Source of the DNA: Myxacorys chilensis ATA2-1-KO14
GTDB taxonomy: Bacteria; Cyanobacteriota; Cyanobacteriia; Leptolyngbyales; Leptolyngbyaceae
Assembly (NCBI GenBank): GCA_019359275.1
Contig: JAHHHP010000065.1
Coordinates: forward strand, 1 to 32,302
Direction: 5' to 3'
Length of the DNA stretch: 32,302 nucleotides
Below the pieces are notes generated by a model. The model worked only from the letters and a program-made list of their open reading frames with translations, ran no database searches and had not been told where the DNA came from. The position numbers were made by a program, and so were the translations under genes. The stretch's first letter is position 1; every line of letters starts with the position of its first letter. Of the stretch, positions 16,901-24,764 are shown in pieces.

Positions 16901-18641
16901 AATCTATGCTGGGCGTGGAGCCGATATCTTGGATGGCGGTATGGATGATTTGAGCAATGGAGTCGATAAAAATTGGTTGTCTTATCAGCTAGCTGATGAT
17001 GGAGCAGGAGTTCAAGTTAACTTAATGACTGGCGGATCGGGTGGGTTTGCCAAAGGCGATCAGATTAAGAGAAAGCAAGACCCTAGCAAGAGCAAGCCAG
17101 ACCCCGACAATCCGACGGAAGTAATTCGGTTGGATTACAGTTCATTCCTCAATCTAGAAGGTTCTAAATATAGCGATCAGTTAGATGGAGACAAACAAGA
17201 TAATATCTTGCGCGGATTAGCTGAAGATGACGTTCTCAATGGGCAGGATGGCGATGATCTGCTCATTGGAGGAGAAGGAGCAGACAAGTTAGATGGAGGA
17301 AACAATAGCAGCAGAGAATTGCAATCACTCACAAATGATCTAACAGGCGGAGGCGATACTGTTAGTTATGCTGAGGCAACTAGCGGTGTCACTGTTAATT
17401 TGAGCAATGTTGGTAGCCGGGGAGAAGCAACGGACGATACCTTTAACAACATTGAAAATATACTGGGTTCTGCCTATGGCGACGTGTTAATTGGCGATAG
17501 CAAGGGTAATGATATCAATCCTGGTTTCAGTAATGGCGAAATTGACTATGTGTCTGGTGGTGATGGAACCGATCGACTGACGGTTAACTACTCGCTCAAT
17601 GATTATGGCACTGCTGGTGTATCTGGCGGATTTAATACTGGTATCCTGCTCCGAAATGATCCAAACCAAACCCTACGCTCTCAAATCAATTTCAACACTG
17701 CCGACATCGAACGGCTTTTGATTATTGGTACGAGTCAAGACGATAACTTGTTTGGTGGCGACTTTAACCAAAAAGGCTTAGGTGATGTCTTTTTTACTGG
17801 AGCCGGAAATGACACGATCAACAGCGGTTTAGGGGATGACATCATCGATGCTGATGATGGCAACGATACTCTCATTGGTACCAGTCAGATTCCATTCAAA
17901 ATTGACCTAGCCATGCGACCATCTCAATTTATTTTCAACGATAGAAATGGGAATGGTGAGGCTGAACCCAATGAACCAGGCATTCCAGGAATTACTATTA
18001 CACTCCAGAAAGATGGGCAACCCATTCAAGTCGTCACATCAGATGAATTCGGTGCTTTCTCTTTCGGTTCACTGCAAGACGGGAACTATAGCATCACTGC
18101 AACCTTACCCAAAGAATTTAACTTCACTACTAAACCGCTTCGGTTTAAGGTTCCCGCTGAGGGAATTAGAAGCAGTTTTTCAATTGGATTGCGAGAGATT
18201 TCAGGTGATAAGGACAGCCTAACGGGTGGTCGAGATGCAGATACGTTTGTGCTTGGAGATGAGAATAGTACCTTTTACGTCAATTCAGGCAATAGTGATT
18301 ATGCTTGGATTAAAGATTTCAATTCCACTGAGGGAGATAAAATTCAATTGCACCGCTGCATTGACGATTTAGTAGAGGGCAGAAATTATTATCTCAGGGA
18401 AGCGCCAGAAGAATTCTCAGCGAAAGTTAGAAATAGTGGAAATCCTGAAATAGTTGCTCTCTACGCTGGAAATCCCGATGTCTTAGCAGGCGCAGGCACT
18501 CTACCTGCCGATCTGATCGCGGTTATCCAGGGTCAAGGATTGGAACGGCTCGGTTCTTATGGTTTCATCGATCCCTCAAAGAATTCACTGTTTACGCTTG
18601 TGGGATTGCCCTGCCCTACTCCTCCTCCTGTTCCACGTTGA
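13965..18641 (+). CDS. Giant RTX calcium-binding protein (1558 aa) with SdrD-type B domain
   Basis: Probably secreted by a type I system, since there is no N-terminal signal peptide. Residues 1-700 are of unrecognised type, beta-rich in places, with a tandem NGDAQ(P/S)EAG repeat near 98-116. From about 770 onward come glycine-rich nonapeptide (RTX) blocks: about 772-800 (GGQGNDILDGRGG), 863-895, 970-995, 1086-1112 and 1276-1305. They are separated by beta segments of the SYAEATSGVTVNLSN and NVEGSRYNDIL kind. An SdrD/CNA-B-like domain (about 1312-1408, FNDRNGNGEAEPNEPGIPGI) is followed by a C-terminal region (1418-1558, DADTFVLGDENS) typical of cyanobacterial RTX proteins. Binding of calcium would fold it outside the cell. 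Possible adhesin, S-layer-like or effector protein. Confidence 0.88.
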   Translation: MATPTEKNLGLIPQSIKPILEAIKSTISTQVLDNLPLLGGLSLKPYAEQLITEQVAEQVEQRILDELNKTQDKSTAVIQEALYNALGPGGLNLLVKLNGDAQPEAGNGDAQSEAGNYVSVPFPPDSSKIEFTFKLGKIFNNSVPLGASSGLPSVGLSLNGSVTPTLDLGVKVILGVDASGVFIDVGNQNEIEATLTTTLKDANNKPLELGGSLGLFKVTAKDNDSKITSKFAADITGSTKQVRVTDIKNDIKVASDPTLTASGDLKLTIEAKAVDFLPSLTTDFSISGLQFDRKTGLTPPTTELKNVSVNWRTFADETLGELRNYTKVFTDGPLKQIKDTELPIPPKTKLIDLAREFDLTKGSTITPFLDAIDILDQTTSFINALGKPLDLGDFKINGLTPEQTRSPSILDQIKAPSPAALAFADPNQRLAAAIAPDEAISKILKFFPVLENPSPFVQLLLAEQPKEPINLLDYQTPLLSLDAGLALPPISIFGPIVLLIGGNVGVGAQLRFGYDSKGLQEYKANDFKDPTRLLDGFFLGKPNTDLDKKKDKEFAPNFLLSGEVDVSAGVSVGIVTVAAGGGVFLNAGVGLKEPKTYLEQVADPLCALEASGELGVIAFASFKLGFGFFSVTKRVDLARVRLIDYSSGNSLCDGKYNFQNPPLSKEARDKLAGQGVIERDGTNGVDIIKLTATEPYSVDDPVKDEGGTPLNREVLLSGLDPADKPYKDVKLIVINAGAADDLVEFVDQPELSLLGVLTSSKDIVASGQLNGDSGNDTLIGGSGFDFFNGGQGNDILDGRGGINTAVYAEDPSLKNDTQTGVEVNLETGFARDGYGTQDTLINIQNVEGSRYNDILTAKSSGSVLDAGAGKDVLQGGIGNDVLLGGEGADTIDGKEGIDAVSYLYSNASVYINLSNQNTAPRSPSFGVVIPPLLANRGSGGEAEGDSIFNVENVQGSVFNDVLVSGEQGGNVDGYLGDDVIYAGRGADILDGGMDDLSNGVDKNWLSYQLADDGAGVQVNLMTGGSGGFAKGDQIKRKQDPSKSKPDPDNPTEVIRLDYSSFLNLEGSKYSDQLDGDKQDNILRGLAEDDVLNGQDGDDLLIGGEGADKLDGGNNSSRELQSLTNDLTGGGDTVSYAEATSGVTVNLSNVGSRGEATDDTFNNIENILGSAYGDVLIGDSKGNDINPGFSNGEIDYVSGGDGTDRLTVNYSLNDYGTAGVSGGFNTGILLRNDPNQTLRSQINFNTADIERLLIIGTSQDDNLFGGDFNQKGLGDVFFTGAGNDTINSGLGDDIIDADDGNDTLIGTSQIPFKIDLAMRPSQFIFNDRNGNGEAEPNEPGIPGITITLQKDGQPIQVVTSDEFGAFSFGSLQDGNYSITATLPKEFNFTTKPLRFKVPAEGIRSSFSIGLREISGDKDSLTGGRDADTFVLGDENSTFYVNSGNSDYAWIKDFNSTEGDKIQLHRCIDDLVEGRNYYLREAPEEFSAKVRNSGNPEIVALYAGNPDVLAGAGTLPADLIAVIQGQGLERLGSYGFIDPSKNSLFTLVGLPCPTPPPVPR
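14259..14312 (+). repeat. 27-bp direct tandem repeat, two copies, inside the RTX gene
   Basis: Two adjacent 27-bp units (14259-14285 and 14286-14312) differ by one base (CCT/TCT) and encode GDAQPEAGN and GDAQSEAGN. In-frame slippage product in a linker region. Confidence 0.9.
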
Positions 18642-18746
18642 TTAACTTCAAACTATAGAGCAGACTAATCAGCAATGTGCTGTCAATAGATCGTCTACTT
18701 TTTCATCAGATCTAACGTTCACCTCATTCGTGTTGTAGAGAGCTTC

Positions 18747-20276
18747 ATGGTTTTTCAAGTCACGCAAAACAGCGATCGCACTCAACTCCTAAGTGCTATC
18801 CAAAACGACACAACTGGTCTAGAAGGACTGAGCCGATTCAATGTCAGCCTGATCGGTGATGGTCGCGCCTTTGGCTCCTTCAGCAGCGATCCTTTTAAAC
18901 TCGGCACTGGAATTGCTCTTAGTACTGGGCGGGTCAGTGATCTACCCGGTATTAATACTGCCGATGGTAGAAACATTTACGCAGGTGGTCCAGTTGCAGA
19001 CTTCATGAAAGACTTAAGTACAGACTTTCCTCCGATTGCTCCAGAAGGAGATCCACGAGGAGAGGAGGGAGACAAGATTCAACTCAAAATTGATTTTTTC
19101 GCGGATGACCGTAAAGATACTTTATATTTTCAATATGTTTTCGGATCTGAAGAATTCAAAGAATTTGCGGGAAGGTCATTCAACGATCAATTCTCACTCT
19201 CATTGAATGGAACTAACTTTGCTACTCTTCCGGGTGGTGACCCAAATGACAAATTAGTCACTATCAACAATCTCCTCAATTCTCCTGCCGCCAGTGGCAA
19301 GCCCTATTACATTGATAATCCCGTCAATACTGGACCTGCTAGCGACCAAACCCGTTTAGATGGTTATACCGTTCCTCTTACTTTTCAAGCTCCCCTACAG
19401 AAAAACAAAATGAACACTCTGATCATTGAGGTCAAGGATGTAGGTGATGGGCGGTATGATTCTGCTGTATTTATCAAAGCAGGCACTTTGGGAACTCGTC
19501 GCCCTCCGGATATTGACGGTTCAGGAGTACTCGTCGTTGCTAAGGAAGATATTTACAGCACAGTCCAAAGTACGCCTCTTGTCATTGATGCAAGTAGAGG
19601 AGTCTTAGCAAATGACGCGAATCCAACTTCTGCTACTCTCAATGCAACCTTAGTTACTTCCCCACAAAATGGCTCTTTAGCTTTGAACACAGACGGTTCC
19701 TTTCGCTATACTCCAACACCCAATTTTATTGGCACTGATCGCTTTACATATAAAGACACTACCTCACTTGGAGAATCCCTACCCGCAACAGTCACAATTG
19801 AGGTGATTCCAACTCCCACTCCAACCCCAACCCCCACTCCAATCCCAACTCCCACTCCAACCCCAACCCCCACTCCAATAACAGACATCATTGGCACACC
19901 GGGGCGGGATGTCTTGGTTGGAACAAACCTTGCCGAGCGAATCATTGGACTTCAAGCTGGTGACATTCTTACAGGTGGCGGTGGCAAAGACCAGTTCATT
20001 TACCAAAACATCAACGAGGCGGGCGATCGCATTACTGATTTCACCATTGGTGAAGACAAAATTGTTCTCTCTGGTGTCTTTCAAAGCATCAACTATTACG
20101 GCTCAAATCCGATTACTGATGGCATTATCAGCTTCCGTCAAGCCAACGTCAACTTAGCCATACTTCAGATCGACCCAGACGGTCCTAACAATGCTGCATT
20201 TAGACCCGTCCCCTTCATTTTGTTTGACAACATCTCTGTGGATGATTTGAGCAATCCTAGCAACTTCATCGTTTGA
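18747..20276 (+). CDS. Choice-of-anchor L domain protein with Pro-Thr linker and RTX-type C-terminus
   Basis: 509-aa exported protein. Residues about 10-250 match the choice-of-anchor L domain (GTGIALSTGRVSDLPG, FQYVFGSEEFKEFAG, DSAVFIKAG). An Ig/cadherin-like domain follows (about 265-352: NGSLALNTDGSFRYTPTPNF and FTYKDT), then a Pro-Thr linker (about 354-378). The C-terminal region (about 380-509) has GTPGRDVLVGTNLAERIIG, GDILTGGGGKDQF and DRITDFTIGEDKI, the type seen at the end of type I-secreted cyanobacterial proteins. No N-terminal signal peptide. It follows the RTX gene by 105 nt and precedes the porin by 33 nt. A surface structural or adhesive role is likely. Confidence 0.88.
   Translation: MVFQVTQNSDRTQLLSAIQNDTTGLEGLSRFNVSLIGDGRAFGSFSSDPFKLGTGIALSTGRVSDLPGINTADGRNIYAGGPVADFMKDLSTDFPPIAPEGDPRGEEGDKIQLKIDFFADDRKDTLYFQYVFGSEEFKEFAGRSFNDQFSLSLNGTNFATLPGGDPNDKLVTINNLLNSPAASGKPYYIDNPVNTGPASDQTRLDGYTVPLTFQAPLQKNKMNTLIIEVKDVGDGRYDSAVFIKAGTLGTRRPPDIDGSGVLVVAKEDIYSTVQSTPLVIDASRGVLANDANPTSATLNATLVTSPQNGSLALNTDGSFRYTPTPNFIGTDRFTYKDTTSLGESLPATVTIEVIPTPTPTPTPTPIPTPTPTPTPTPITDIIGTPGRDVLVGTNLAERIIGLQAGDILTGGGGKDQFIYQNINEAGDRITDFTIGEDKIVLSGVFQSINYYGSNPITDGIISFRQANVNLAILQIDPDGPNNAAFRPVPFILFDNISVDDLSNPSNFIV
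19809..19880 (+). repeat. 36-bp direct tandem repeat, two copies, encoding the Pro-Thr linker
   Basis: Two 36-bp units (19809-19844, 19845-19880), essentially identical, made of CCAACTCCCACT-like submotifs. They encode the PTPTPTPTPTPI stretch between the Ig-like and RTX parts. Such repeats change length easily by slippage. Confidence 0.9.
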
Positions 20277-20309
20277 ATCCGACAGCAACCTTTAAGGAGT
20301 GATGAGAAA

Positions 20310-22076
20310 ATGAACAAAGTTCATTTATGCATTGTTGGCAGTTTGTGTACATTGAGCATTGTCACTCAGCATCGTCAGGCTTCAGCAGGAGAACTTGGAC
20401 CCATTCTGGATAATAGTTCTGAGAGCGAACCTCAAGTCACATCGGTTTCTCAACTCTCAGACGTACAGCCAACAGATTGGGCATTTCAGGCACTGCAATC
20501 TTTGGTCGAACGCTACGGCACGATCGCAGGCTATCCTGACAAAACCTTTCGCGGCAATCGCGCCATGACCCGCTACGAGTTCGCGGCAGGACTTAATGCA
20601 GCCCTCGATCGCGTAAACGAACTGATTCAAGCAGGGTTAGCCGATAAAGTTCGTCAAGAAGATTTAGCCACACTGCAACGCTTACAGGAAGAATTCAAGA
20701 CAGAATTAGCCGCGCTGAAAGGTCGAGTAGACGCTTTAGAATCTGGAACCGCGAAACTAGAATCTCAGCAGTTTTCCACCACGACGAAGTTGCGCGGACA
20801 AGTGATCTTTTCAGTCAATGGCGGAACTCAAGCAGGTGACTCTGCAAACCCAGTTTTCTTACAGCGATCGCGCCTCAATCTAGAAACCAGCTTCAGTGGC
20901 AAAGATTTGCTCCTCACTCAACTGCAAGCAGGCACACCGAACGCCGACGCCGCAGGATTTCTACAGCAAGAAAATCGGGCCTTTAACGATCGCTTTGTGC
21001 AACTTAGAGAAGCTGAGATTCAACGACGATTTGAGCGCATTTTTTTTCCTCTAAGTTCTTTAGGCGTGACATTGGATGATTTAGGAATTGGACTCGCGAG
21101 ATTCCAGACCGTCGATGAAGTTCGAGATGCCTATGCTGGAATTATTGCAACGCTTAGTCTCGAAGAAGGGGCCTCCCCATCAGAAGCCTTGAGCCTTCGT
21201 CAGACTTTGCTCCAAGGCATCGAATCGAGTCGAAGGGTCAGCCGCTTTTTGCAAACCAATAGCGCCCTCGATTACTCGAATAACGTAACTTCTGGCTTAA
21301 GCGTCAATCGCCTCAGTTACACCGTTCCCATCTCTCAAGATTTACAAGTCTCATTCTTTCCTCAAGGTTACATTTCCGATTATGTAGATTTCAATCGGTA
21401 CGCCAACAACCGCGCCACCAATTTCTCAACCTACGGACTGGTCAACAATCAACTTCTCCTTGCCAATGATGCACCAGGTGCAGGAGCCGCACTTCACTGG
21501 AATCCTGGTCAAAGCTGGTTCACCTTCAATGCCGCTTACCGAGCAGAGCAGTCAACCCTGACAACGTCCACTTCGGTATTTGATAGTAACACTGAGCGGG
21601 GCGGCATTTTTGATGCTCCAAATCTGGGTATCGTTGAATTAGGATTTGCACCCTCTAAAGCCGTTGCCATTCGGCTTCAATATAGTGGTGGCACTCAAGC
21701 AGGCAGCCGATATGAGGTTTTAGGAGCCAACCTGGAACTGGCGTTAGGCAAACATTTAGGATTATTTGGTCGATTTGGGTATGCGTTTAACTTTCCTGGC
21801 GATGTTCAAGCGATCGCTTGGTCAGCAGGACTTGCGTTCCCAGATACTTTTAGAACAGGCGATTTAGCTGGAATTTCTGTCGGTCAGCCCCTCAGTTTAC
21901 AAGATGACTTACTTGGCTTCTTTAACGCAAAGCAGACAAACTACGAAGCGTTTTACCGCTTTCGAGTGAATGACAGTGTATCTATTTCTCCAGCCTTTCA
22001 AGTCATCACCAATCCTAGCAACCTCAAGGGTGACACCATTTTTACAGCAACTCTCCGAACCGTCTTTTCCTTCTAG
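20310..22076 (+). CDS. SLH-domain/OprB-type porin (iron uptake porin family)
   Basis: 588-aa outer-membrane protein of the cyanobacterial SLH-OprB (iron uptake porin) family. A signal peptide ends near residue 26 (QHRQASA). An SLH domain (about 46-105: LSDVQPTDWAFQALQSL, GYPDKTFRGNRAMTRYEFA) binds pyruvylated cell-wall polymer. It is followed by a short coiled coil (about 105-150) and a beta-barrel of OprB type to the end, which closes on the aromatic residue of TLRTVFSF, as barrels do. The ATG at 20310 has AAGGAG 10 nt upstream. Last gene of the surface-protein run. Solute or iron uptake is known for relatives; here it may also serve as an outer-membrane anchor partner. Confidence 0.9.
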   Translation: MNKVHLCIVGSLCTLSIVTQHRQASAGELGPILDNSSESEPQVTSVSQLSDVQPTDWAFQALQSLVERYGTIAGYPDKTFRGNRAMTRYEFAAGLNAALDRVNELIQAGLADKVRQEDLATLQRLQEEFKTELAALKGRVDALESGTAKLESQQFSTTTKLRGQVIFSVNGGTQAGDSANPVFLQRSRLNLETSFSGKDLLLTQLQAGTPNADAAGFLQQENRAFNDRFVQLREAEIQRRFERIFFPLSSLGVTLDDLGIGLARFQTVDEVRDAYAGIIATLSLEEGASPSEALSLRQTLLQGIESSRRVSRFLQTNSALDYSNNVTSGLSVNRLSYTVPISQDLQVSFFPQGYISDYVDFNRYANNRATNFSTYGLVNNQLLLANDAPGAGAALHWNPGQSWFTFNAAYRAEQSTLTTSTSVFDSNTERGGIFDAPNLGIVELGFAPSKAVAIRLQYSGGTQAGSRYEVLGANLELALGKHLGLFGRFGYAFNFPGDVQAIAWSAGLAFPDTFRTGDLAGISVGQPLSLQDDLLGFFNAKQTNYEAFYRFRVNDSVSISPAFQVITNPSNLKGDTIFTATLRTVFSF

Positions 22077-22362
22077 CGTTTTCTGACGTGTCTCTACCAA
22101 AAAACTCCCTTTGCGAGAATCTGGATGGAGAGATCGCTCTGTCACGAAAGAATTGGCACTCCAGACTTTAGGGAGCGACAACGGGGCTATGATGCTTGCT
22201 GAAGAGGTATATTGCTCTGGAAAGTGTCAGAATTAAGACTTGAATGTTGAGCGAGTGCAGCCGTTAGAAGTCATGTTTCAATCTGCTGAGTCGAAATGAT
22301 TCAGAAAGCTTTCTTATTCTTGTCATTCAAGCCTTGTTTCTCAGGTTGTTAAGGATTCAATT
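22077..22362. other. Intergenic DNA between the porin and the reductase remnant
   Basis: No open frame of note. I saw no convincing terminator hairpin after the porin and no repeat. Probably decayed sequence bordering the aldo/keto reductase fragment. Confidence 0.4.
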
Positions 22363-22479
22363 TTGACACTTTCTCTGGAAGATGCATTGTTCGCCCTGAA
22401 GATCGAGCTCAGTGAAGAGGAGTGCAAACAGCTAGAGGAACCGTATCAGCCGCATTCGGTATTAGGACATAGTAGCTAG
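22363..22479 (+). pseudogene. C-terminal remnant of an aldo/keto reductase gene
   Basis: A 38-codon plus-strand frame ending at TAG 22479 reads LSLEDALFALKIELSEEEC and then LEEPYQPHSVLGHSS. This matches the usual C-terminus of aldo/keto reductases (an LEDA...LSxEE...LEEPYxPHxVxGH pattern). The frame can be followed back a few codons to about 22351 (KDSIL), then the resemblance stops; the barrel and cofactor site are missing. It is therefore a leftover of a deletion or recombination event and not a small gene. It abuts the parB 3' end, tail to tail. Confidence 0.75.
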
Positions 22480-22502
22480 CCTCAGGATTTTAATCCACCA
22501 TC

Positions 22503-23489
22503 CTAAGCGTCCAGCAAGGCCTCTAACTCCTTCAGCAATCGTTCTGCTTTTGTGCGCGATCGCCCGGTTAAAGAGGCTTTAGAAAGACGCTGCATCACGG
22601 ATTTAACGCGGCTCGAAAACGGCTCAGCTTGATCCGCGGATTCTGGACTTTGTTCTTCACGCCAAGTCTTAACCGCTTCTGTGATTTGATCACGGGACCA
22701 ACCTCCTGCGATCGCTTGCTCGAGCAACGCCTCGCGGGCTTCCTCATCTGTGATTCGAGCGAGCAAACGCGCTTTTGATCCTTCTAAGTGGCCTTGCATA
22801 ATCGCAGTTTGAATGGACTGCGGAAGATTGAGCAGTGGCAAAAAGTTGACCCGAAATCCTTCAGGCCGGTAGCGTCCGAGTCGTTCAAATTTACGCTCGA
22901 CAATGGCCCAATACGCTTCAAGCTGTTCGAGGGGAATCGTCGCTAGGAGGCTATCTTTGCGGGGAGGGCGGTGCGTTCCATCGGACTGACGATTGCGGGA
23001 GTTCCAGCTAAAGAGGGCGATGACTTGCTCACGAGACAGCGATAATTCAAGCTCTAGCGATCGGAGAATGCCGTGAACGGTTTCTAAATCGTTAAAGTCC
23101 CGTCGCTTCAGGTTTTCTTCAAGCTCAAGATCAAGCGCTTCAGCCGCATCGACCTCAAACACGAGTGCATCTACCCATTCAATCTTTGCTTGTTGACACG
23201 CAAGATAGCGAGTTCCGCCGGCAATCAGCTTATATTTTCCTGATGCGGTAGGGCGGACCCAGAGAACCCCTCGAAATCCAGAGGAGCGAAATGTTTCTAC
23301 AAAAGAACGGACTAATACTTCATCATGGGACTGTCGGACTCGATCGCTAATTTCAATGTCTGATAAGCGTAATCGGATGACGGCTTCACTGCCGTTTTTC
23401 TCAGTCTTTGGCGCGGGCAGGTTATCGAGATCTGCGGTGGGCATCATGGACCCAATGTTTTGCAAAGCTGCTGCAAGCCGATTAGCCAT
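22503..23489 (-). CDS. parB: ParB-family plasmid/chromosome partition protein
   Basis: 328-aa ParB-like DNA-binding protein that would load on a centromere site and work with ParA in segregation. The N-terminal ParB domain (about residues 33-125) contains IRLRLSDIEIS, WVRPTASGKYKLIAGGTRYLAC (box with GGTRY in place of the usual GERR/GxRR) and ELEENLKRRDFNDLE. An HTH-like segment (about 140-155, LSLSREQVIALFSW) and a helical, basic C-terminus follow. The ATG at 23489 (MANRLAAALQNIG) is chosen because it overlaps the parA stop by 8 bp and has GAGGAG upstream; the longer frame from 23606 would lie inside parA. Closer to plasmid than to chromosomal ParB in its box sequence. Confidence 0.9.
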   Translation of the reverse strand: MANRLAAALQNIGSMMPTADLDNLPAPKTEKNGSEAVIRLRLSDIEISDRVRQSHDEVLVRSFVETFRSSGFRGVLWVRPTASGKYKLIAGGTRYLACQQAKIEWVDALVFEVDAAEALDLELEENLKRRDFNDLETVHGILRSLELELSLSREQVIALFSWNSRNRQSDGTHRPPRKDSLLATIPLEQLEAYWAIVERKFERLGRYRPEGFRVNFLPLLNLPQSIQTAIMQGHLEGSKARLLARITDEEAREALLEQAIAGGWSRDQITEAVKTWREEQSPESADQAEPFSSRVKSVMQRLSKASLTGRSRTKAERLLKELEALLDA

Positions 23490-24174
23490 TGAGAATCTCC
23501 TCAAGTAATTGCTGAATATCTGACCATGCTTTTTCGACTGTCTTACCCCGCAGTTGTCCAATCGAGATTCCTCGACCAAAGGCTTCATCGTAAGCAGCAT
23601 AATCACGGATTACGGATTCAAAAACGGGAATGCCTTGTGCTCTTAATCCGGCTTTGAAGGTGGTCAGGGTTTCTTCTCGGGTGTTTGGATGGACGCGATT
23701 GAGCACGATTCGGTGCTTTTGACTGCCAACAGAATCTAAGAGTTTCACTGTGGAACCTGTGACGCGCAGTTCATCTTGCTTGGTTGAACTGGGAATCAGA
23801 ATTAATGTCGAGCGCTGCACAATTTCTTCGAGGTCAAGTGGTTCGGGTCGAGCTTTGGTATCGACGAAAAAGTGGCGGCAGTTTCCAGTTTGTCCGACTG
23901 AGGCGGTTTCGCTCATGACCCGCAGCGGAACACTTTCGCTGTAAACAATCGATCGCGCTCCCACTAGCGTGCTGCGGTTTGGGTCGCCATCGATCAGAAT
24001 GGTTTCGATGCCACGTTGTGCTAGGGCATAAGAGAGATTGACGGCGATCGTGGTTTTTCCGACTCCGCCTTTTTGATTCAGGATTGAAACCAAAAGAGGC
24101 TGGATGATGGGTTGCGAAGTGGAAGATTTGGCTGAGGGTTTGGCTTTCTTTTTAGAGGTCGATAGGGCAGGCAT
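23482..24174 (-). CDS. parA: ParA-family partition ATPase
   Basis: 230-aa Walker-type ATPase of the ParA/MinD superfamily. The deviant Walker A is QKGGVGKTT (residues 34-42), followed by NLSYALAQRG and the Walker A' region LIDGDPNRST; the Walker B-like segment is in CRHFFVDTKARPE. A short N-terminal basic tail (SKKKAKPSAK) precedes the core and could contact DNA. It has no long N-terminal HTH, so it is a type Ib-like or short type I ParA. It overlaps parB by 8 bp, a translationally coupled pair. The palindromes at 24356-24425 lie upstream and are the likely operator or centromere. Confidence 0.93.
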   Translation of the reverse strand: MPALSTSKKKAKPSAKSSTSQPIIQPLLVSILNQKGGVGKTTIAVNLSYALAQRGIETILIDGDPNRSTLVGARSIVYSESVPLRVMSETASVGQTGNCRHFFVDTKARPEPLDLEEIVQRSTLILIPSSTKQDELRVTGSTVKLLDSVGSQKHRIVLNRVHPNTREETLTTFKAGLRAQGIPVFESVIRDYAAYDEAFGRGISIGQLRGKTVEKAWSDIQQLLEEILNG

Positions 24175-24522
24175 AGCAGTATTGAAGGAACGTGAATTCT
24201 AAACTTTTGTGGTTTTGGTGCTGGGATAAATCCGATGATTTCTGTCGCTGACTTAGAGGGCAAATGATCTTAGAAGGCTCTCTCAAAAGTCGATGAAATG
24301 ATAATACTGGTAAATCGCAAGGTTTGAGTGCTTTCTTTAGCTAATTCAAATCCAAAAGCGTGAATACCGGTATTCGCACTTCATATTTCTCAAATTCAGA
24401 AGCGTGAATACCGGTATTCACGCTTTGTAATGGGAGTGCTTGAGCCAGACCTGCTGAATCGAGGTAAAGTCTGTGACTGATGCTCGAGGAATTTCTGATT
24501 CGCGATCGCACTTCTTTAGACT
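24175..24522. promoter_or_regulatory. parA upstream region, about 350 bp
   Basis: Contains the parAB promoter side (minus strand), two strong palindromes and a degenerate third half (AATACTGG at about 24303). Beyond 24430 nothing else was recognised before the IS6-like element begins at 24523. Confidence 0.55.
24356..24425. repeat. Two 26-bp palindromes upstream of parAB (candidate centromere/operator)
   Basis: Copy 2 (24400-24425) is a perfect 26-bp palindrome whose half-site is AAGCGTGAATACC. Copy 1 (24356-24381) is the same except near its right end (TTCGCACTT in place of TTCACGCTT). The centres are 44 bp apart, about four helical turns. A weaker relative, AATACTGGTAAAT, lies at 24303-24315. 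Position upstream of parA and dyad symmetry fit a ParB-binding (parS-like) site or a ParA/ParB autoregulatory operator. Confidence 0.8.
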
Positions 24523-24764
24523 GAAACTGTCAGAACTGAATACTCAACTTGAGGGCAGAAGCCCCTACTTGATAAATTGGCTACACCCTCAATCTCCCGC
24601 CCAGCTAACTCATGGATTGCCCGCATTGCTGCTCGGCTCACACCGCTCGATTGCAACGCACCGCTGACTTGGGCTATGCAACGTTTCACTGCAAGAATTG
24701 TTGTCGTACCTTTAATGAACGCACAGCTATACCTTTCAACTTGATCGAGGTGCCTACCGATATT

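Noticed and set aside
19706..19945. Valine/glycine-rich minus-strand frame opposite the Pro-Thr linker
   Set aside because: It is only the complement of the Pro-Thr tandem repeat.
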